The notes under the pieces: model-generated
What the model was told of the DNA's origin: nothing
Databases searched by the model: none
The model's input: only the letters and a program-made list of their open reading frames with translations
Shown here: piece after piece, positions 9,926 to 18,750 of the stretch
How positions within the stretch are numbered: the first letter of the stretch is position 1
Layout of the letters: each line of letters starts with the position of its first letter
Translations under genes and position numbers: made by a program
Source: Planococcus donghaensis
Lineage (GTDB): Bacteria; Bacillota; Bacilli; Bacillales_A; Planococcaceae
DNA: 64,000 nt
Assembly (NCBI RefSeq): GCF_001687665.2
Contig: NZ_CP016543.2
Location: 186,001 to 250,000 of the forward strand
Direction: 5' to 3'

Positions 9926-11275
9926 ATGGGAAAATATTTTGGAACAGATGGAGTACGGGGAGTTGCCAATAGCGAGCTAACACCTGAATTGGCTTTTAGA
10001 TTAGGTCGTATAGGCGGATATATTTTAACAAAAAGCGCAAAAGACAAACCGAAAGTGCTAATTGGCCGTGATACACGAATTTCAGGTGAAATGTTAGAAG
10101 GCGCTTTGGCTGCCGGATTACTTTCTGTTGGAGCGGAAGTTATGCGTCTTGGCGTTATTAGCACACCAGGCGTTTCGTATTTGACGCGTGTAATGAGTGC
10201 AGAAGCGGGCGTTATGATTTCAGCTTCGCATAATCCTGTAGAAGACAATGGCATCAAATTCTTCGGTTCAGACGGCTTTAAACTGTCGGATGCACAAGAA
10301 GCGGAAATTGAAGCGTTATTAGATAGCGATGAAGATCTATTGCCACGTCCAACTGGTGGCGATCTTGGAAGCATCACGGATTATTTTGAAGGCGGACAAA
10401 AATACCTTCAATACTTAAAACAAACAGTGGATGAAGAGTTTGACGGCATTTTAGTAGCGCTTGATTGTGCACACGGTGCCACGTCTACATTAGCAACGCA
10501 TGTATTTGCGGATTTAGATGCAGACATTACATCAATGGGTGCTTCGCCAAACGGCTTGAATATTAACGCGGGCGTAGGTTCTACGCACCCTGAGAAATTA
10601 GCAGAACTCGTTCTTGAAAAAGGGGCAGACATTGGCTTGGCGTTTGATGGCGACGGCGATCGTCTAATCGCAGTAGATGAAAAAGGCAATATTGTCGATG
10701 GCGATCAAATTATGTACATTTGTGCAAAGCATTTGCATTCAGAAGGTCGTTTGAAGAAAGATACTGTCGTTTCAACTGTAATGAGCAATATGGGCTTTTA
10801 CAAAGCATTGGAAAGCCACGGCATGAAGAGCAACAAAACAGCTGTTGGTGACCGTTATGTCGTAGAAGAAATGAAGAAAAATGAATACAACCTGGGCGGC
10901 GAACAATCAGGTCATATCATTTTCTTAGATTACAATACAACTGGCGATGGCTTGTTAACAGGGCTTCAGTTAGTAAACATCATGAAAATTACAGGCAAGA
11001 AATTGTCGGAATTGGCATCTGAAATGACGATTTTCCCGCAAAAACTTGTGAATATTCGTGTGACGGATAAACATGCGGTAACGGATAACGCAAAAGTGGC
11101 AGAAGTGATTTCTGAAGTTGAAGCAGAAATGAACGGCAACGGCCGTGTGCTTGTGCGTCCTTCAGGTACAGAGCCATTGGTACGTATTATGGTAGAAGCA
11201 GCTTCAGCAGAAGACTGCGAAAACTATGTAGAACGCATTGCAGTGGTTGTGCGTAGTGAAATGGGTTTAAGCTAA
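9926..11275 (+). CDS. glmM: Phosphoglucosamine mutase GlmM
   Basis: GlmM converts glucosamine-6-phosphate to glucosamine-1-phosphate, the second step to UDP-GlcNAc. The 449-residue protein has the phosphoserine loop ISASHNP with Ser101 as the phosphorylated residue, the metal-binding DGDGDR loop from residue 241, the sugar-binding GEQSGH motif and the C-terminal phosphate-binding [20 protein letters not shown] precedes the ATG. It lies 72 nt after cdaR and ends in a terminator. In B. subtilis, GlmM and CdaA interact. Confidence 0.96.
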   Translation: MGKYFGTDGVRGVANSELTPELAFRLGRIGGYILTKSAKDKPKVLIGRDTRISGEMLEGALAAGLLSVGAEVMRLGVISTPGVSYLTRVMSAEAGVMISASHNPVEDNGIKFFGSDGFKLSDAQEAEIEALLDSDEDLLPRPTGGDLGSITDYFEGGQKYLQYLKQTVDEEFDGILVALDCAHGATSTLATHVFADLDADITSMGASPNGLNINAGVGSTHPEKLAELVLEKGADIGLAFDGDGDRLIAVDEKGNIVDGDQIMYICAKHLHSEGRLKKDTVVSTVMSNMGFYKALESHGMKSNKTAVGDRYVVEEMKKNEYNLGGEQSGHIIFLDYNTTGDGLLTGLQLVNIMKITGKKLSELASEMTIFPQKLVNIRVTDKHAVTDNAKVAEVISEVEAEMNGNGRVLVRPSGTEPLVRIMVEAASAEDCENYVERIAVVVRSEMGLS

Positions 11276-11290
11276 TCAAATCAATGATTT

Positions 11291-11327
11291 CAAGTCCGTG
11301 AGCATCTTTGCTTACGGGCTTTTTTTA
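11291..11327 (+). terminator. cdaA-cdaR-glmM terminator
   Basis: AGTCCGTGAGC (11293-11303) pairs with GCTTACGGGCT (11310-11320), followed by a T-run. Confidence 0.9.
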
Positions 11328-11389
11328 TATTTTTTGATTTTGTGAAGGCGATTTGGGGTAAAGGAAAGGGAAGTGTGGGTGTATAAGAC

Positions 11390-11420
11390 GAAGAAAGCGC
11401 TACAGGCAGACGCTTTCTTC
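11390..11420. repeat. Perfect 10-bp inverted repeat
   Basis: GAAGAAAGCG (11390-11399) and CGCTTTCTTC (11411-11420) form a perfect stem with an 11-nt loop and no following T-run. It sits just before a family-1 palindromic repeat and may be part of the same composite element. Confidence 0.6.
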
Positions 11421-11432
11421 TAAGTATGGCTA

Positions 11433-11554
11433 GCTACTCCGCAAACTAGCTCTGCTTTCCTGCGGGCTTGCACCGAACTAACTCGGGCTACGTGCCCGAG
11501 TGGATTTCGGTACTTCGCTATCCCGCGGGAGTCTCCGCTAGTTTGCTGCGTAGC
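11433..11554. repeat. Palindromic intergenic repeat, family 1, copy A
   Basis: The layout is GCTAC, 3 nt, GCAAACTAGC, a conserved GCTTTCCTGCGGGCTTG block, an inner hairpin CTCGGGC-tacgt-GCCCGAG, a conserved GCGGGAGTCTCCG block, then GCTAGTTTGC, 3 nt, GTAGC. Related copies lie at 33396-33519 and 36707-36830, with an internally deleted copy at 27773-27831. It encodes no protein and has no transposase. Confidence 0.88.
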
Positions 11555-11710
11555 TTGCAGGTGAGTGGTTTGAGAAACAAAAAGCCATAAAACTAACAAC
11601 AGCCTGTTATTTATCAAATTTTTAAAGCTTTGAAAATGGATTTGGACAGACAAATAGACCAGTATACGGAAAAAGGTGATGAAATAGACCTAAATAACTA
11701 TTTGCTTTAA

Positions 11711-11739
11711 TTGACGGGATTGTGTTGAGACGGTATGAT
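11711..11739 (+). promoter_or_regulatory. SigA promoter of glmS
   Basis: TTGACG (11711-11716), a 17-nt spacer and TATGAT (11734-11739) lie about 65 nt before the glmS ribozyme cleavage site. Confidence 0.8.
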
Positions 11740-11800
11740 AGTAGAGTCGGTTTACGGCCACTGAAAAAGGAGGATAGAAGTAGAGTGAGAGGAAAACAAT

Positions 11801-11972
11801 TATAGCGCCTGTACTAGAGAAATTGGACGGACAAGTCATCTCTAGTAGACGAGGAGAAGGAGTATCGAATTTTCGGCGGATCCCTTCCGGCCATGAAGCC
11901 TGGTCGTGATGTCCATTCTTAAAACAGTCGAGTGATCGATTGGCCAACAAGATGGATAGGCTCATCACTTAT
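11801..11972 (+). ncRNA. glmS ribozyme-riboswitch
   Basis: This glucosamine-6-phosphate-activated self-cleaving RNA lies in the glmS leader. The cleavage-site sequence ATA/GCGCC puts the cut between 11804 and 11805. P2 is ACTAGAGA (11813-11820) with TCTCTAGT (11839-11846). The invariant core ATCGAATTTTCGGCGGAT is at about 11864-11881, and AGTGAT (11931-11936) pairs with ATCACT (11964-11969) as P4. Cleavage destabilises glmS mRNA when GlcN6P is plentiful, closing a feedback loop on the downstream enzyme. Confidence 0.95.
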
Positions 11973-12001
11973 ATGAACGAGACAAATGGAGGAATTTAAT
12001 T

Positions 12002-13804
12002 ATGTGTGGAATTGTAGGATATATTGGAGAAAATGATTCAAAGGAAATTTTGTTAAAAGGCTTAGAGCGTTTGGAATACCGCGGTTATGATTCAGCAGGA
12101 ATCGCTGTCCGCAACGGTAGTGGCGTGAAAGTGTTTAAAGAAAAAGGACGTATCGCAGATTTACGCGGCGTTGTAGAAAATGATGTTATGGGTTCAACTG
12201 GGATCGGTCATACGCGTTGGGCGACTCATGGTAAACCAACACGTGCAAATGCTCACCCACATCAAAACACATCTGACCGTTTCACACTTGTGCACAACGG
12301 TGTTATTGAAAACTACCACCACATTCAGCGCGATTATTTAGCTGACGTGGAAATGGAGTCAGATACGGATACAGAGATTATCGTTCAGTTGATCGGTAAA
12401 TTTGTTGGAGAAGGCATGACAACTCAAGAAGCATTTACTAAAACTCTTACTTTGCTAAAAGGTTCATATGCAATTGCGTTACTTGACGCTGAAGAAGAGC
12501 AAACGATTTTTGTAGCGAAAAACAAAAGCCCGTTATTAGTAGGACTTGGCGAAGATTTCAACGTTATCGCGTCTGATGCAATGGCAATGTTGCAATTGAC
12601 TGACCAGTTTGTTGAATTGATGGACCAAGAAATCGTTATTGTCCGCAAAGACAGCGTGGAAATTTTAACATTGGATGGCAAGTCGGTAAGCCGCCTACCA
12701 TTCACTGCAGAAATCGACATGAGCGATATTGAAAAAGGCACATACCCGCATTATATGTTGAAAGAAATTGACGAGCAGCCAGCAGTTGTCCGCAAAATCG
12801 TTCAAGCATACCAAGACGAAAATGATAAATTAACGATCAAACCAGAAATTTTAGAAGCAATGCAAGCGGCTGACCGCATTCACATCATTGCGGCTGGAAC
12901 AAGCTATCACGCTGGATTGATCGGTAAAGAATATATTGAAAAATTAGCTGGCATTCCAGTTGAAGTGCATGTATCAAGTGAATTTGGTTACAATATGCCA
13001 TTGTTGTCGGAAAACCCATTGTTCATCTTTATTTCTCAATCAGGGGAAACAGCGGATAGCCGTCAAGTATTGGTGAAAATCAAAGAACTAGGCCATGCGT
13101 CATTAACAGTAACAAACGTTGCAGGATCTACGTTATCTCGTGAGTCTGACCATACGTTATTGTTGCATGCAGGTCCAGAAATCGCGGTTGCTTCTACAAA
13201 AGCGTACACTGCACAATTGGCAGTCTTGTCTATTTTAGCAGCGGTAACAGCTGAAGCACGCGGCCTTGATATCGGTTTTGATTTGGTTCAAGAACTAGGA
13301 ATCGTTGCAAATGCTATTCAAGCACAAGTGGATTCGAAAGAAGAAATGGAACAAATTGCGACAGACTTCTTGTCGACAACACGTAACTGCTTCTTTATCG
13401 GTCGCGTAATGGATTATTTCGTTGGACTTGAAGGTTCATTGAAATTAAAAGAAATTTCGTATATCCAAGCTGAAGGCTTTGCAGGCGGCGAATTAAAACA
13501 CGGTACGATTGCGTTGATCGAAGAAGGAACACCGGTTATCGCACTTGCGACACAAGAAGCGGTTAACTTGAACATCCGTGGTAACGTGAAAGAAGTAGCG
13601 GCACGCGGTGCAAACCCATGTATCATCTCAATGGAAGGCTTACAAGAAGAAGGCGATAGCCTTGTCTTGCCAAAAGTGAACGAATTGCTATCACCACTCG
13701 TATCGGTTATCCCGATGCAGTTGATCAGCTATTACGCAGCGCTTCACCGCGACTGTGACGTTGACAAGCCACGTAACTTAGCAAAATCAGTAACAGTTGA
13801 ATAA
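12002..13804 (+). CDS. glmS: Glutamine-fructose-6-phosphate aminotransferase GlmS
   Basis: GlmS makes glucosamine-6-phosphate from fructose-6-phosphate and glutamine, the first committed step to UDP-GlcNAc. The 600-residue protein begins MCGIVGYIG, so the mature N-terminal Cys is the glutaminase nucleophile. The glutaminase domain (about 1-220) is followed by two SIS isomerase domains ([11 protein letters not shown] near 297, [10 protein letters not shown] near 346). The C-terminus is [18 protein letters not shown] precedes the ATG. Its mRNA carries the glmS ribozyme. Confidence 0.97.
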   Translation: MCGIVGYIGENDSKEILLKGLERLEYRGYDSAGIAVRNGSGVKVFKEKGRIADLRGVVENDVMGSTGIGHTRWATHGKPTRANAHPHQNTSDRFTLVHNGVIENYHHIQRDYLADVEMESDTDTEIIVQLIGKFVGEGMTTQEAFTKTLTLLKGSYAIALLDAEEEQTIFVAKNKSPLLVGLGEDFNVIASDAMAMLQLTDQFVELMDQEIVIVRKDSVEILTLDGKSVSRLPFTAEIDMSDIEKGTYPHYMLKEIDEQPAVVRKIVQAYQDENDKLTIKPEILEAMQAADRIHIIAAGTSYHAGLIGKEYIEKLAGIPVEVHVSSEFGYNMPLLSENPLFIFISQSGETADSRQVLVKIKELGHASLTVTNVAGSTLSRESDHTLLLHAGPEIAVASTKAYTAQLAVLSILAAVTAEARGLDIGFDLVQELGIVANAIQAQVDSKEEMEQIATDFLSTTRNCFFIGRVMDYFVGLEGSLKLKEISYIQAEGFAGGELKHGTIALIEEGTPVIALATQEAVNLNIRGNVKEVAARGANPCIISMEGLQEEGDSLVLPKVNELLSPLVSVIPMQLISYYAALHRDCDVDKPRNLAKSVTVE

Positions 13805-13814
13805 TAGCTTTTAG

Positions 13815-13855
13815 GAAAGACCCTTTTGGATAAATTCCAAAAGGGTCTTTCTGTT
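13815..13855 (+). terminator. glmS terminator
   Basis: AAAGACCCTTTTGGA (13816-13830) pairs with TCCAAAAGGGTCTTT (13836-13850), followed by a short T-rich stretch. Confidence 0.88.
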
Positions 13856-13901
13856 TTATAACAATAAATATTAAATTATTTCTTCGTCTTTAAATGGGCT
13901 T

Positions 13902-14014
13902 CTCCGCACTAAGCGGACGCTTTCCGCGGACGAAGTGCTGAGCCTCCTCGTCGCAAGCTCCTGCGGGGTCTCATCACTCCGTTCTTCCGCAGGAGTCGCC
14001 GCTTAGTGCTCCGA
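13902..14014. repeat. Palindromic intergenic repeat, family 2, copy F (inverse orientation)
   Basis: Terminal arms GCACTAAGCGG (13906-13916) and CCGCTTAGTGC (13999-14009) flank the blocks GGACGCTTTCCGC and GCAGGAGTCGCC. The blocks recur, reverse-complemented, at 27598-27722 and 33562-33686. It is markedly GC-richer than its surroundings and non-coding. Confidence 0.8.
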
Positions 14015-14131
14015 ATCCTTGAGTAACCGTAAAAAAGAGCATCTTTATTGTTTATAGTTTGGTGATTCGTTCTCATCTTCCCTCTTAGCCAATGATATAA
14101 TAGAGACAACATAAGAAAAGGTGTGAAACAA

Positions 14132-14950
14132 ATGTCTTCTTTTAAAGACTTTTCCAAATACATAAGTGAAAATGCTGGATCGTTATCAGCGGAAGTGGTT
14201 GAATCGGTGGTGCAGGAAATGAGCTTGACCATTCCTGAGTGGGAAAAAGAGCGGGCTGCTGGGATGTATGTTCAGTTGCTTGAGTTTTTTGGACAAGCGC
14301 TTCTCGAGAGTGGACAAATTGAAGTTCCGGACGCATTGATCGAATGGAGTAAAAAGAATGCGGAGATGCAAATCGCTTCGGGCGGTGCTCTTTCAATGAT
14401 TGCGATTCGGTACCCGGTAACGCGCAAAGTGTTTTCAGAAATTTTTACACGGCTGAGCGTAGAATTTGATTTAACGGTTGTTGAAAACGCTAAAGCGATT
14501 CAAGCCATTCATGCAGTTCTTGATGTAAGTTTAAATGAGACCATTTTTGCGTTTGAGCAGCTATCGGAAAGAAAGCAGGCAGAAACGCGTGTGGAGTTAC
14601 TGAATCTATCAGCGCCTATTGTGCCGGTATTAGAAGACGTCGTTGTGTTACCGCTTATTGGGGTGATAGACAGTTACCGAATTGCGCATATCATGAATAA
14701 CGTGATCCCAAAAATCGCTGAGAAAAAAGTTCTTCACGTCATTACGGATTTTTCAGGTGTTTTGACGATTGATGATCACGTGGCGTTGTCGCTTCAGCAA
14801 ATTGGCAGTACGCTTCAATTGATGGGCATTCATGTGGTCATTGCCGGATTAAGACCCGACCTTGTGCAAGCGATTGTTCACAGTGGCATTGATATGCTCG
14901 ATACAGAGTCGTACGCGACTGTAAAACAAGCGTTGGAAAGCGTGAAATAA
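14132..14950 (+). CDS. RsbR-like STAS-domain protein
   Basis: This 272-residue protein has an N-terminal helical region (about 1-145) of the RsbR co-antagonist type and a C-terminal STAS domain (about 155-272: VVVLPLIGVIDSYRIAHIMNNV, ITDFSGVLTIDDHVA, VVIAGLRPDLVQAIVHSGI). Such proteins are stressosome scaffolds that control SigB or other signalling outputs. By recalled alignment with B. subtilis RsbRA, the two RsbT-phosphorylated threonines correspond here to Ser (IDS) and Asp (IDD); this needs a real alignment. ATG 14132 is chosen over GTG 14123, which lies inside its ribosome binding site. It stands alone between a repeat and a terminator; no rsbS or rsbT is near. Confidence 0.75.
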   Translation: MSSFKDFSKYISENAGSLSAEVVESVVQEMSLTIPEWEKERAAGMYVQLLEFFGQALLESGQIEVPDALIEWSKKNAEMQIASGGALSMIAIRYPVTRKVFSEIFTRLSVEFDLTVVENAKAIQAIHAVLDVSLNETIFAFEQLSERKQAETRVELLNLSAPIVPVLEDVVVLPLIGVIDSYRIAHIMNNVIPKIAEKKVLHVITDFSGVLTIDDHVALSLQQIGSTLQLMGIHVVIAGLRPDLVQAIVHSGIDMLDTESYATVKQALESVK

Positions 14951-14994
14951 CAAAAAAAGCCAGGTTCCTTTTGCTGAGGAACCTGGCTTTTTTG
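14951..14994. terminator. Bidirectional terminator between convergent genes
   Basis: The stem GCCAGGTTCC / GGAACCTGGC is flanked by A and T runs. It serves the STAS gene and the convergent GGDEF-EAL gene. Confidence 0.9.
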
Positions 14995-14999
14995 TCGTT

Positions 15000-16817
15000 T
15001 TAATTTATTGGTGATGAGGCCGGTTGGTAAAGACGCTCGATTTCTTCAGGTGGCAACGGTCGGTTAAAGTAATAACCTTGCGCTTGGTCGCAATTTTTTT
15101 GTTGCAAAAATTGCAGTTGTTCTAAAGTTTCAACGCCTTCAGCAATAACGTTCAACCGTAAATTTTCGGCCATTTTGATAATGGTATCAACAAGTGCCGC
15201 GTCTTTCGGGTCGGTAATAATGTTGCGGATAAAGTATTGGTCGATTTTCAATGTATCGACTGGGAATAGCTTTAAATAGCGAAGCGATGAAAAGCCAGTC
15301 CCAAAATCATCTATCGACAAATGAATGCCCATAGCTTTTAAAGTTTGCATAGTTTCTATGGCGCTAGTAGAACTTTGGATAATGCTTTCCGTCAGTTCAA
15401 GTTCCAAGTATTTAGGATGTAGGCCGGATTCCGAAAGCGCCGTATGAACCGTTTCCATTAAATTGCACCGTGAAAACTGATGGGACGAAATATTAACCGC
15501 GACGCGGAAGTGCGGAAGTCCAGCATCTTGCCATGCTTTGTTTTGCAGGCAAGCTTGGCGTAAAACAAATTCACCGATTTGAATAATGCTCCCCGTATCT
15601 TCTGCCACGGGGATAAATTCAGCAGGTGAAATGTTCCCAAGTCTCGGATGTACCCAGCGAACTAAAGCTTCGAGACCCACTAGTTTGTTGGTTTTTAAAT
15701 CGATTTGCGGTTGGTAATGGATAAAGAATTCGCCTTTTTCCAAACCTTTCCGGATATCAATTGCCAATTTCGATTTTCGAAGTGCTGCTTGGTTGGTGCT
15801 TTCTGTGAAAAACTGAAAATTGTTTTTGCCTTGATTTTTTGCTTGAGAAAGGGCGATGTCTGCATTTTTTACTAACGTATCCAAGTCGATTCCGTCAGTC
15901 GGGAAAATGCTGATGCCGATAGAAGGAGTGACAAATAAATCTTCTTGTTGAAAGCGAAAAGGTTCTTTAAACAGCTCTAATATTTTTTGTGCATGAGCAG
16001 TCGCTTTGAAGCTATCAGTATTCGGCAATAATAGTATAAATTCATCTGCACCAAGACGAGAAATCGTATCTTCCGCATGCGCGATGCTTTGAAAACGCTT
16101 GGCTACTTCAATGAGCATTTGATCGCCAGCGTAATGTCCGTATGTGTCGTTGATCAATTTAAAATGGTCCAAATCGATGTATAGCAAGGAAAGGCTTTGT
16201 TTGTTGCTGCTCTGTTGCTTGATTTTCAGAGCCAGTTGATCACTAAACATCCGGCGGTTTGGCAAGCCCGTTAACGGATCTCGGTACACAAGGCTATTGA
16301 TTTTTGCTTCTGTTTCTTTTCGTTCGGTGATGTCCCGAATGATATTGCTGAAAAACAATCCTTCATCTGTTTTCCATGTTCCCACAGACATTTCAATCGG
16401 AATTTCCAGCCCATCTTTGCGGCGGCCAACCAATTCGACACGTCTGCCAATCACACTAGGGACACCCGTCTCCGAAAACTGTTGTAAGCCTTTACGGTGA
16501 CCATCTATTAAAGACTCCGGAATAATAATTTCTAAGTTAACCCCAATAGCTTCTTTTTTACTAAAGCCAAAAATGGTTTCAGCGCCTAAATTCCATTGCA
16601 AGATGGTTCCATGCTGATCAGCAACAATCACCGCATCCGAAGTCGATTCGAATACCGATTCAAACTTCAACTCTAATTCAGTGGAATTGCTTTTCTTCTG
16701 GAGTTTTTGTTTATTCCGTATATGTACAACAAGTAAACTAATAAATAAGATAAGAGCTAACAAAATAAACGATAGTAAGATAACAAATACAGTATTGGAA
16801 AGTAAAAAAGCAGCCAT
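15000..16817 (-). CDS. Membrane PAS-GGDEF-EAL protein (c-di-GMP turnover)
   Basis: This 605-residue protein has one N-terminal membrane helix (about residues 7-30), a PAS domain (about 50-165: DAVIVADQHGTILQWNLGAETIFGF), a GGDEF domain (about 175-330) and an EAL domain (about 345-600). The cyclase signature reads GADEF rather than GGDEF/GGEEF, so synthase activity is uncertain. The phosphodiesterase residues look intact (GLEALVRW, ELELTES, IDDFGTGFSSLRYLK, AEGVETLEQ), so it may mainly degrade c-di-GMP. The start is ATG 16817, behind AAAGGAGG and just before the hydrophobic segment; a longer frame from 16865 has no better signal. Confidence 0.88.
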   Translation of the reverse strand: MAAFLLSNTVFVILLSFILLALILFISLLVVHIRNKQKLQKKSNSTELELKFESVFESTSDAVIVADQHGTILQWNLGAETIFGFSKKEAIGVNLEIIIPESLIDGHRKGLQQFSETGVPSVIGRRVELVGRRKDGLEIPIEMSVGTWKTDEGLFFSNIIRDITERKETEAKINSLVYRDPLTGLPNRRMFSDQLALKIKQQSSNKQSLSLLYIDLDHFKLINDTYGHYAGDQMLIEVAKRFQSIAHAEDTISRLGADEFILLLPNTDSFKATAHAQKILELFKEPFRFQQEDLFVTPSIGISIFPTDGIDLDTLVKNADIALSQAKNQGKNNFQFFTESTNQAALRKSKLAIDIRKGLEKGEFFIHYQPQIDLKTNKLVGLEALVRWVHPRLGNISPAEFIPVAEDTGSIIQIGEFVLRQACLQNKAWQDAGLPHFRVAVNISSHQFSRCNLMETVHTALSESGLHPKYLELELTESIIQSSTSAIETMQTLKAMGIHLSIDDFGTGFSSLRYLKLFPVDTLKIDQYFIRNIITDPKDAALVDTIIKMAENLRLNVIAEGVETLEQLQFLQQKNCDQAQGYYFNRPLPPEEIERLYQPASSPIN

Positions 16818-17141
16818 GAAAAAAGAGGAGCCTCCTTTACAAATTAGGTAGTATAACGTGCTCAATCTAGAAGGTTAACCTGATAATAGCTTAGTGTTTA
16901 CATATCATATCACAAAAATATACACGAATTGATAAAAATTTTATTTCAAATTATTGGTAGTTTCCGTCATTGTTTGCAAGGCGAACTTTGCAAAATGCAG
17001 CGCTTACTTTAAGCACTAAACAGAAACTAGTATAGCCTACATTTATTTTAAAAGGGGAATGAAAATTAAAATTTCTTAAGGAACAAGCCAAGGCGAGGTT
17101 TAGGACAGATAGACTGGGCATACTTTTAATAATGGATAATA

Positions 17142-17170
17142 TTGCTTAATGTTTCACAACAAGATATGAT
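17142..17170 (+). promoter_or_regulatory. Putative SigA promoter of the HD-GYP operon
   Basis: TTGCTT (17142-17147), a 17-nt spacer and TATGAT (17165-17170) lie about 78 nt before the GAF-HD-GYP gene. The rest of the 16818-17247 gap is AT-rich and shows no gene. Confidence 0.5.
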
Positions 17171-17247
17171 CGACAAGAAATAGAAAAATACTAAACAAAA
17201 ACAATAAAATGCTAAATATTCAACCAATAAGCAACCGGAGGAACCGC

Positions 17248-18399
17248 ATGACGCACATAAAAGAATTGGAATTTAAAGTTCAAGAACTCGTTACCTTGTT
17301 AGAAGCGTCCAAGCAATTAAATTCAAACTTAGAAATGGGCGAAGTGCTAGAGAGCATTTTGTTGCAAATGGTGCAGATTGTCGGAGCGGAAGCCGGCACG
17401 TTATGGGTGCTCGATAAACAACGCCAAAAAATCAAAGTATCAGCGGCGTACGGACCATCAGCGGCTACGATTTTAAACATCGAATTGGATAAAGATGAAG
17501 GCATTGTCGGCAAAGTCATTCAGACCGGACAAGCGCAGTTAATCGAAAACGTGGCGGACAATCCAGATTGGACCGCACGCGTCGATCAGTCGAGTGGGTT
17601 TGTCACCAAATCAATGATTACCGTTCCACTCGCCGTTAAAGGCAAGGTTCTTGGAGCGATGCAGCTGTTAAACAAGCAGGACATCGCTTTTTTCTCTGAA
17701 CAAGACATTCGCTTAGCGGACGCGCTGTCGAGTCAGTCTGCGCTCGCGCTTCATAACAGTCAAATGTACGAAGAATTGCAGCAAATGTTACTAAGCATGA
17801 TTCGAACACTAGCAAAAGTGTTGGACGCGCGTGACCCGTATACGGCGGGACATTCAGAACGTGTCGCTAAATATTCGCTATGGATTGCGCAAAAGCTTGA
17901 GCTAAGTGCAGCAGATTGCGAAGAATTGTATAAAGCTGCCTTGCTGCACGATATCGGAAAAATTGGCATAACCGATGCCATTCTTCGAAAACCTGACCGT
18001 TTAACGACAGAAGAATATACGATAATCCAACAACACACAGTAATTGGCGCAGATATTTTATCAAATGTCGAACCAAAAGACGCCATGGTTCATGCCGTAG
18101 AAACCGCTTTGTCTCACCACGAACGACTTGACGGCACCGGTTATCCGCATGGGTTAGCTGGGGATGAGATTCCGTTGTTCGCACGCATTGTCGGAGTCGC
18201 GGATACATTTGATGCCATGACGACGGCTCGCTCTTATAGTAAGGGACTGTCTTATCAGTTAGGCGTAGAAGAGTTGCATCGCTGCAAAGAAACTTTGTTT
18301 GACGCTCAAGTAGTTGATGCGTTCGCGGCAATTTTAGAAGAATGCGATTACCAAATCGAGCAATACGAAGCAGGGCAGGAGAGAGGCTACCGACTATGA
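17248..18399 (+). CDS. GAF-HD-GYP protein (putative c-di-GMP phosphodiesterase)
   Basis: This 383-residue protein has an N-terminal coiled segment, a GAF sensor domain (about 20-175) and an HD-GYP domain (about 185-370). HD motifs are AGHSERVAKYS, LLHDIGKIGI and LSHHERLDGTGYP; the GYP signature is present, which favours c-di-GMP hydrolysis. ATG 17248 is set by CCGGAGGA just upstream; a longer frame from 17209 has none. Its stop overlaps the next start (ATGA), so it is translationally coupled to the DUF3307 gene. Confidence 0.88.
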   Translation: MTHIKELEFKVQELVTLLEASKQLNSNLEMGEVLESILLQMVQIVGAEAGTLWVLDKQRQKIKVSAAYGPSAATILNIELDKDEGIVGKVIQTGQAQLIENVADNPDWTARVDQSSGFVTKSMITVPLAVKGKVLGAMQLLNKQDIAFFSEQDIRLADALSSQSALALHNSQMYEELQQMLLSMIRTLAKVLDARDPYTAGHSERVAKYSLWIAQKLELSAADCEELYKAALLHDIGKIGITDAILRKPDRLTTEEYTIIQQHTVIGADILSNVEPKDAMVHAVETALSHHERLDGTGYPHGLAGDEIPLFARIVGVADTFDAMTTARSYSKGLSYQLGVEELHRCKETLFDAQVVDAFAAILEECDYQIEQYEAGQERGYRL

Positions 18400-18740
18400 G
18401 TCAGTTTGATGTGTTATTGATTGGGCATTTAATCGGGGACTTTTTGCTGCAAACAAGTTGGATGGCCAAACACAAAGCGACAAAATGGCTGCCGTTATTA
18501 ACGCATGTATCGATTTATACCGCTGTCATCGCCCTGTTTGGTGAGTTTTCAGGCGGACTATCGTTGCCCGCAATTCTCATTGTTTTTCTAGGCCATATTG
18601 TTTTAGACCGAAAAACCTTTGTTATGTTTTGGGTAGAACGCGTTCAAATGGCTAAGGGTCCAGAAAAAGGTTGGTTGTCGATTATGGCAGACCAAATTTT
18701 CCACATCATATTACTGGCCATTGCTATCGCAATTTCTTAG
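18396..18740 (+). CDS. DUF3307 family membrane protein
   Basis: This small (114-residue) hydrophobic protein of the DUF3307 type begins FDVLLIGHLIGDFLLQTSWMAKHK. It has about three membrane segments and the conserved HxxxD pattern in LIGHLIGDFLLQ and GHIVLDRKTF. Its function is unknown. It starts within the stop of the HD-GYP gene and is followed closely by the nucleotide cyclase gene, so it probably belongs to the same signalling operon. Confidence 0.75.
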   Translation: MSQFDVLLIGHLIGDFLLQTSWMAKHKATKWLPLLTHVSIYTAVIALFGEFSGGLSLPAILIVFLGHIVLDRKTFVMFWVERVQMAKGPEKGWLSIMADQIFHIILLAIAIAIS

Positions 18741-18750
18741 GAGTGAAAAA

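Noticed and set aside
11330..11700. Insertion sequence or transposon remnant between glmM and glmS
   Set aside because: No transposase fragment or target duplication; the segment is a palindromic repeat of the family seen elsewhere in the window.
11690..11968. 92-codon minus-strand ORF before glmS
   Set aside because: It overlaps the glmS promoter and ribozyme, which fully explain the conservation of this sequence.
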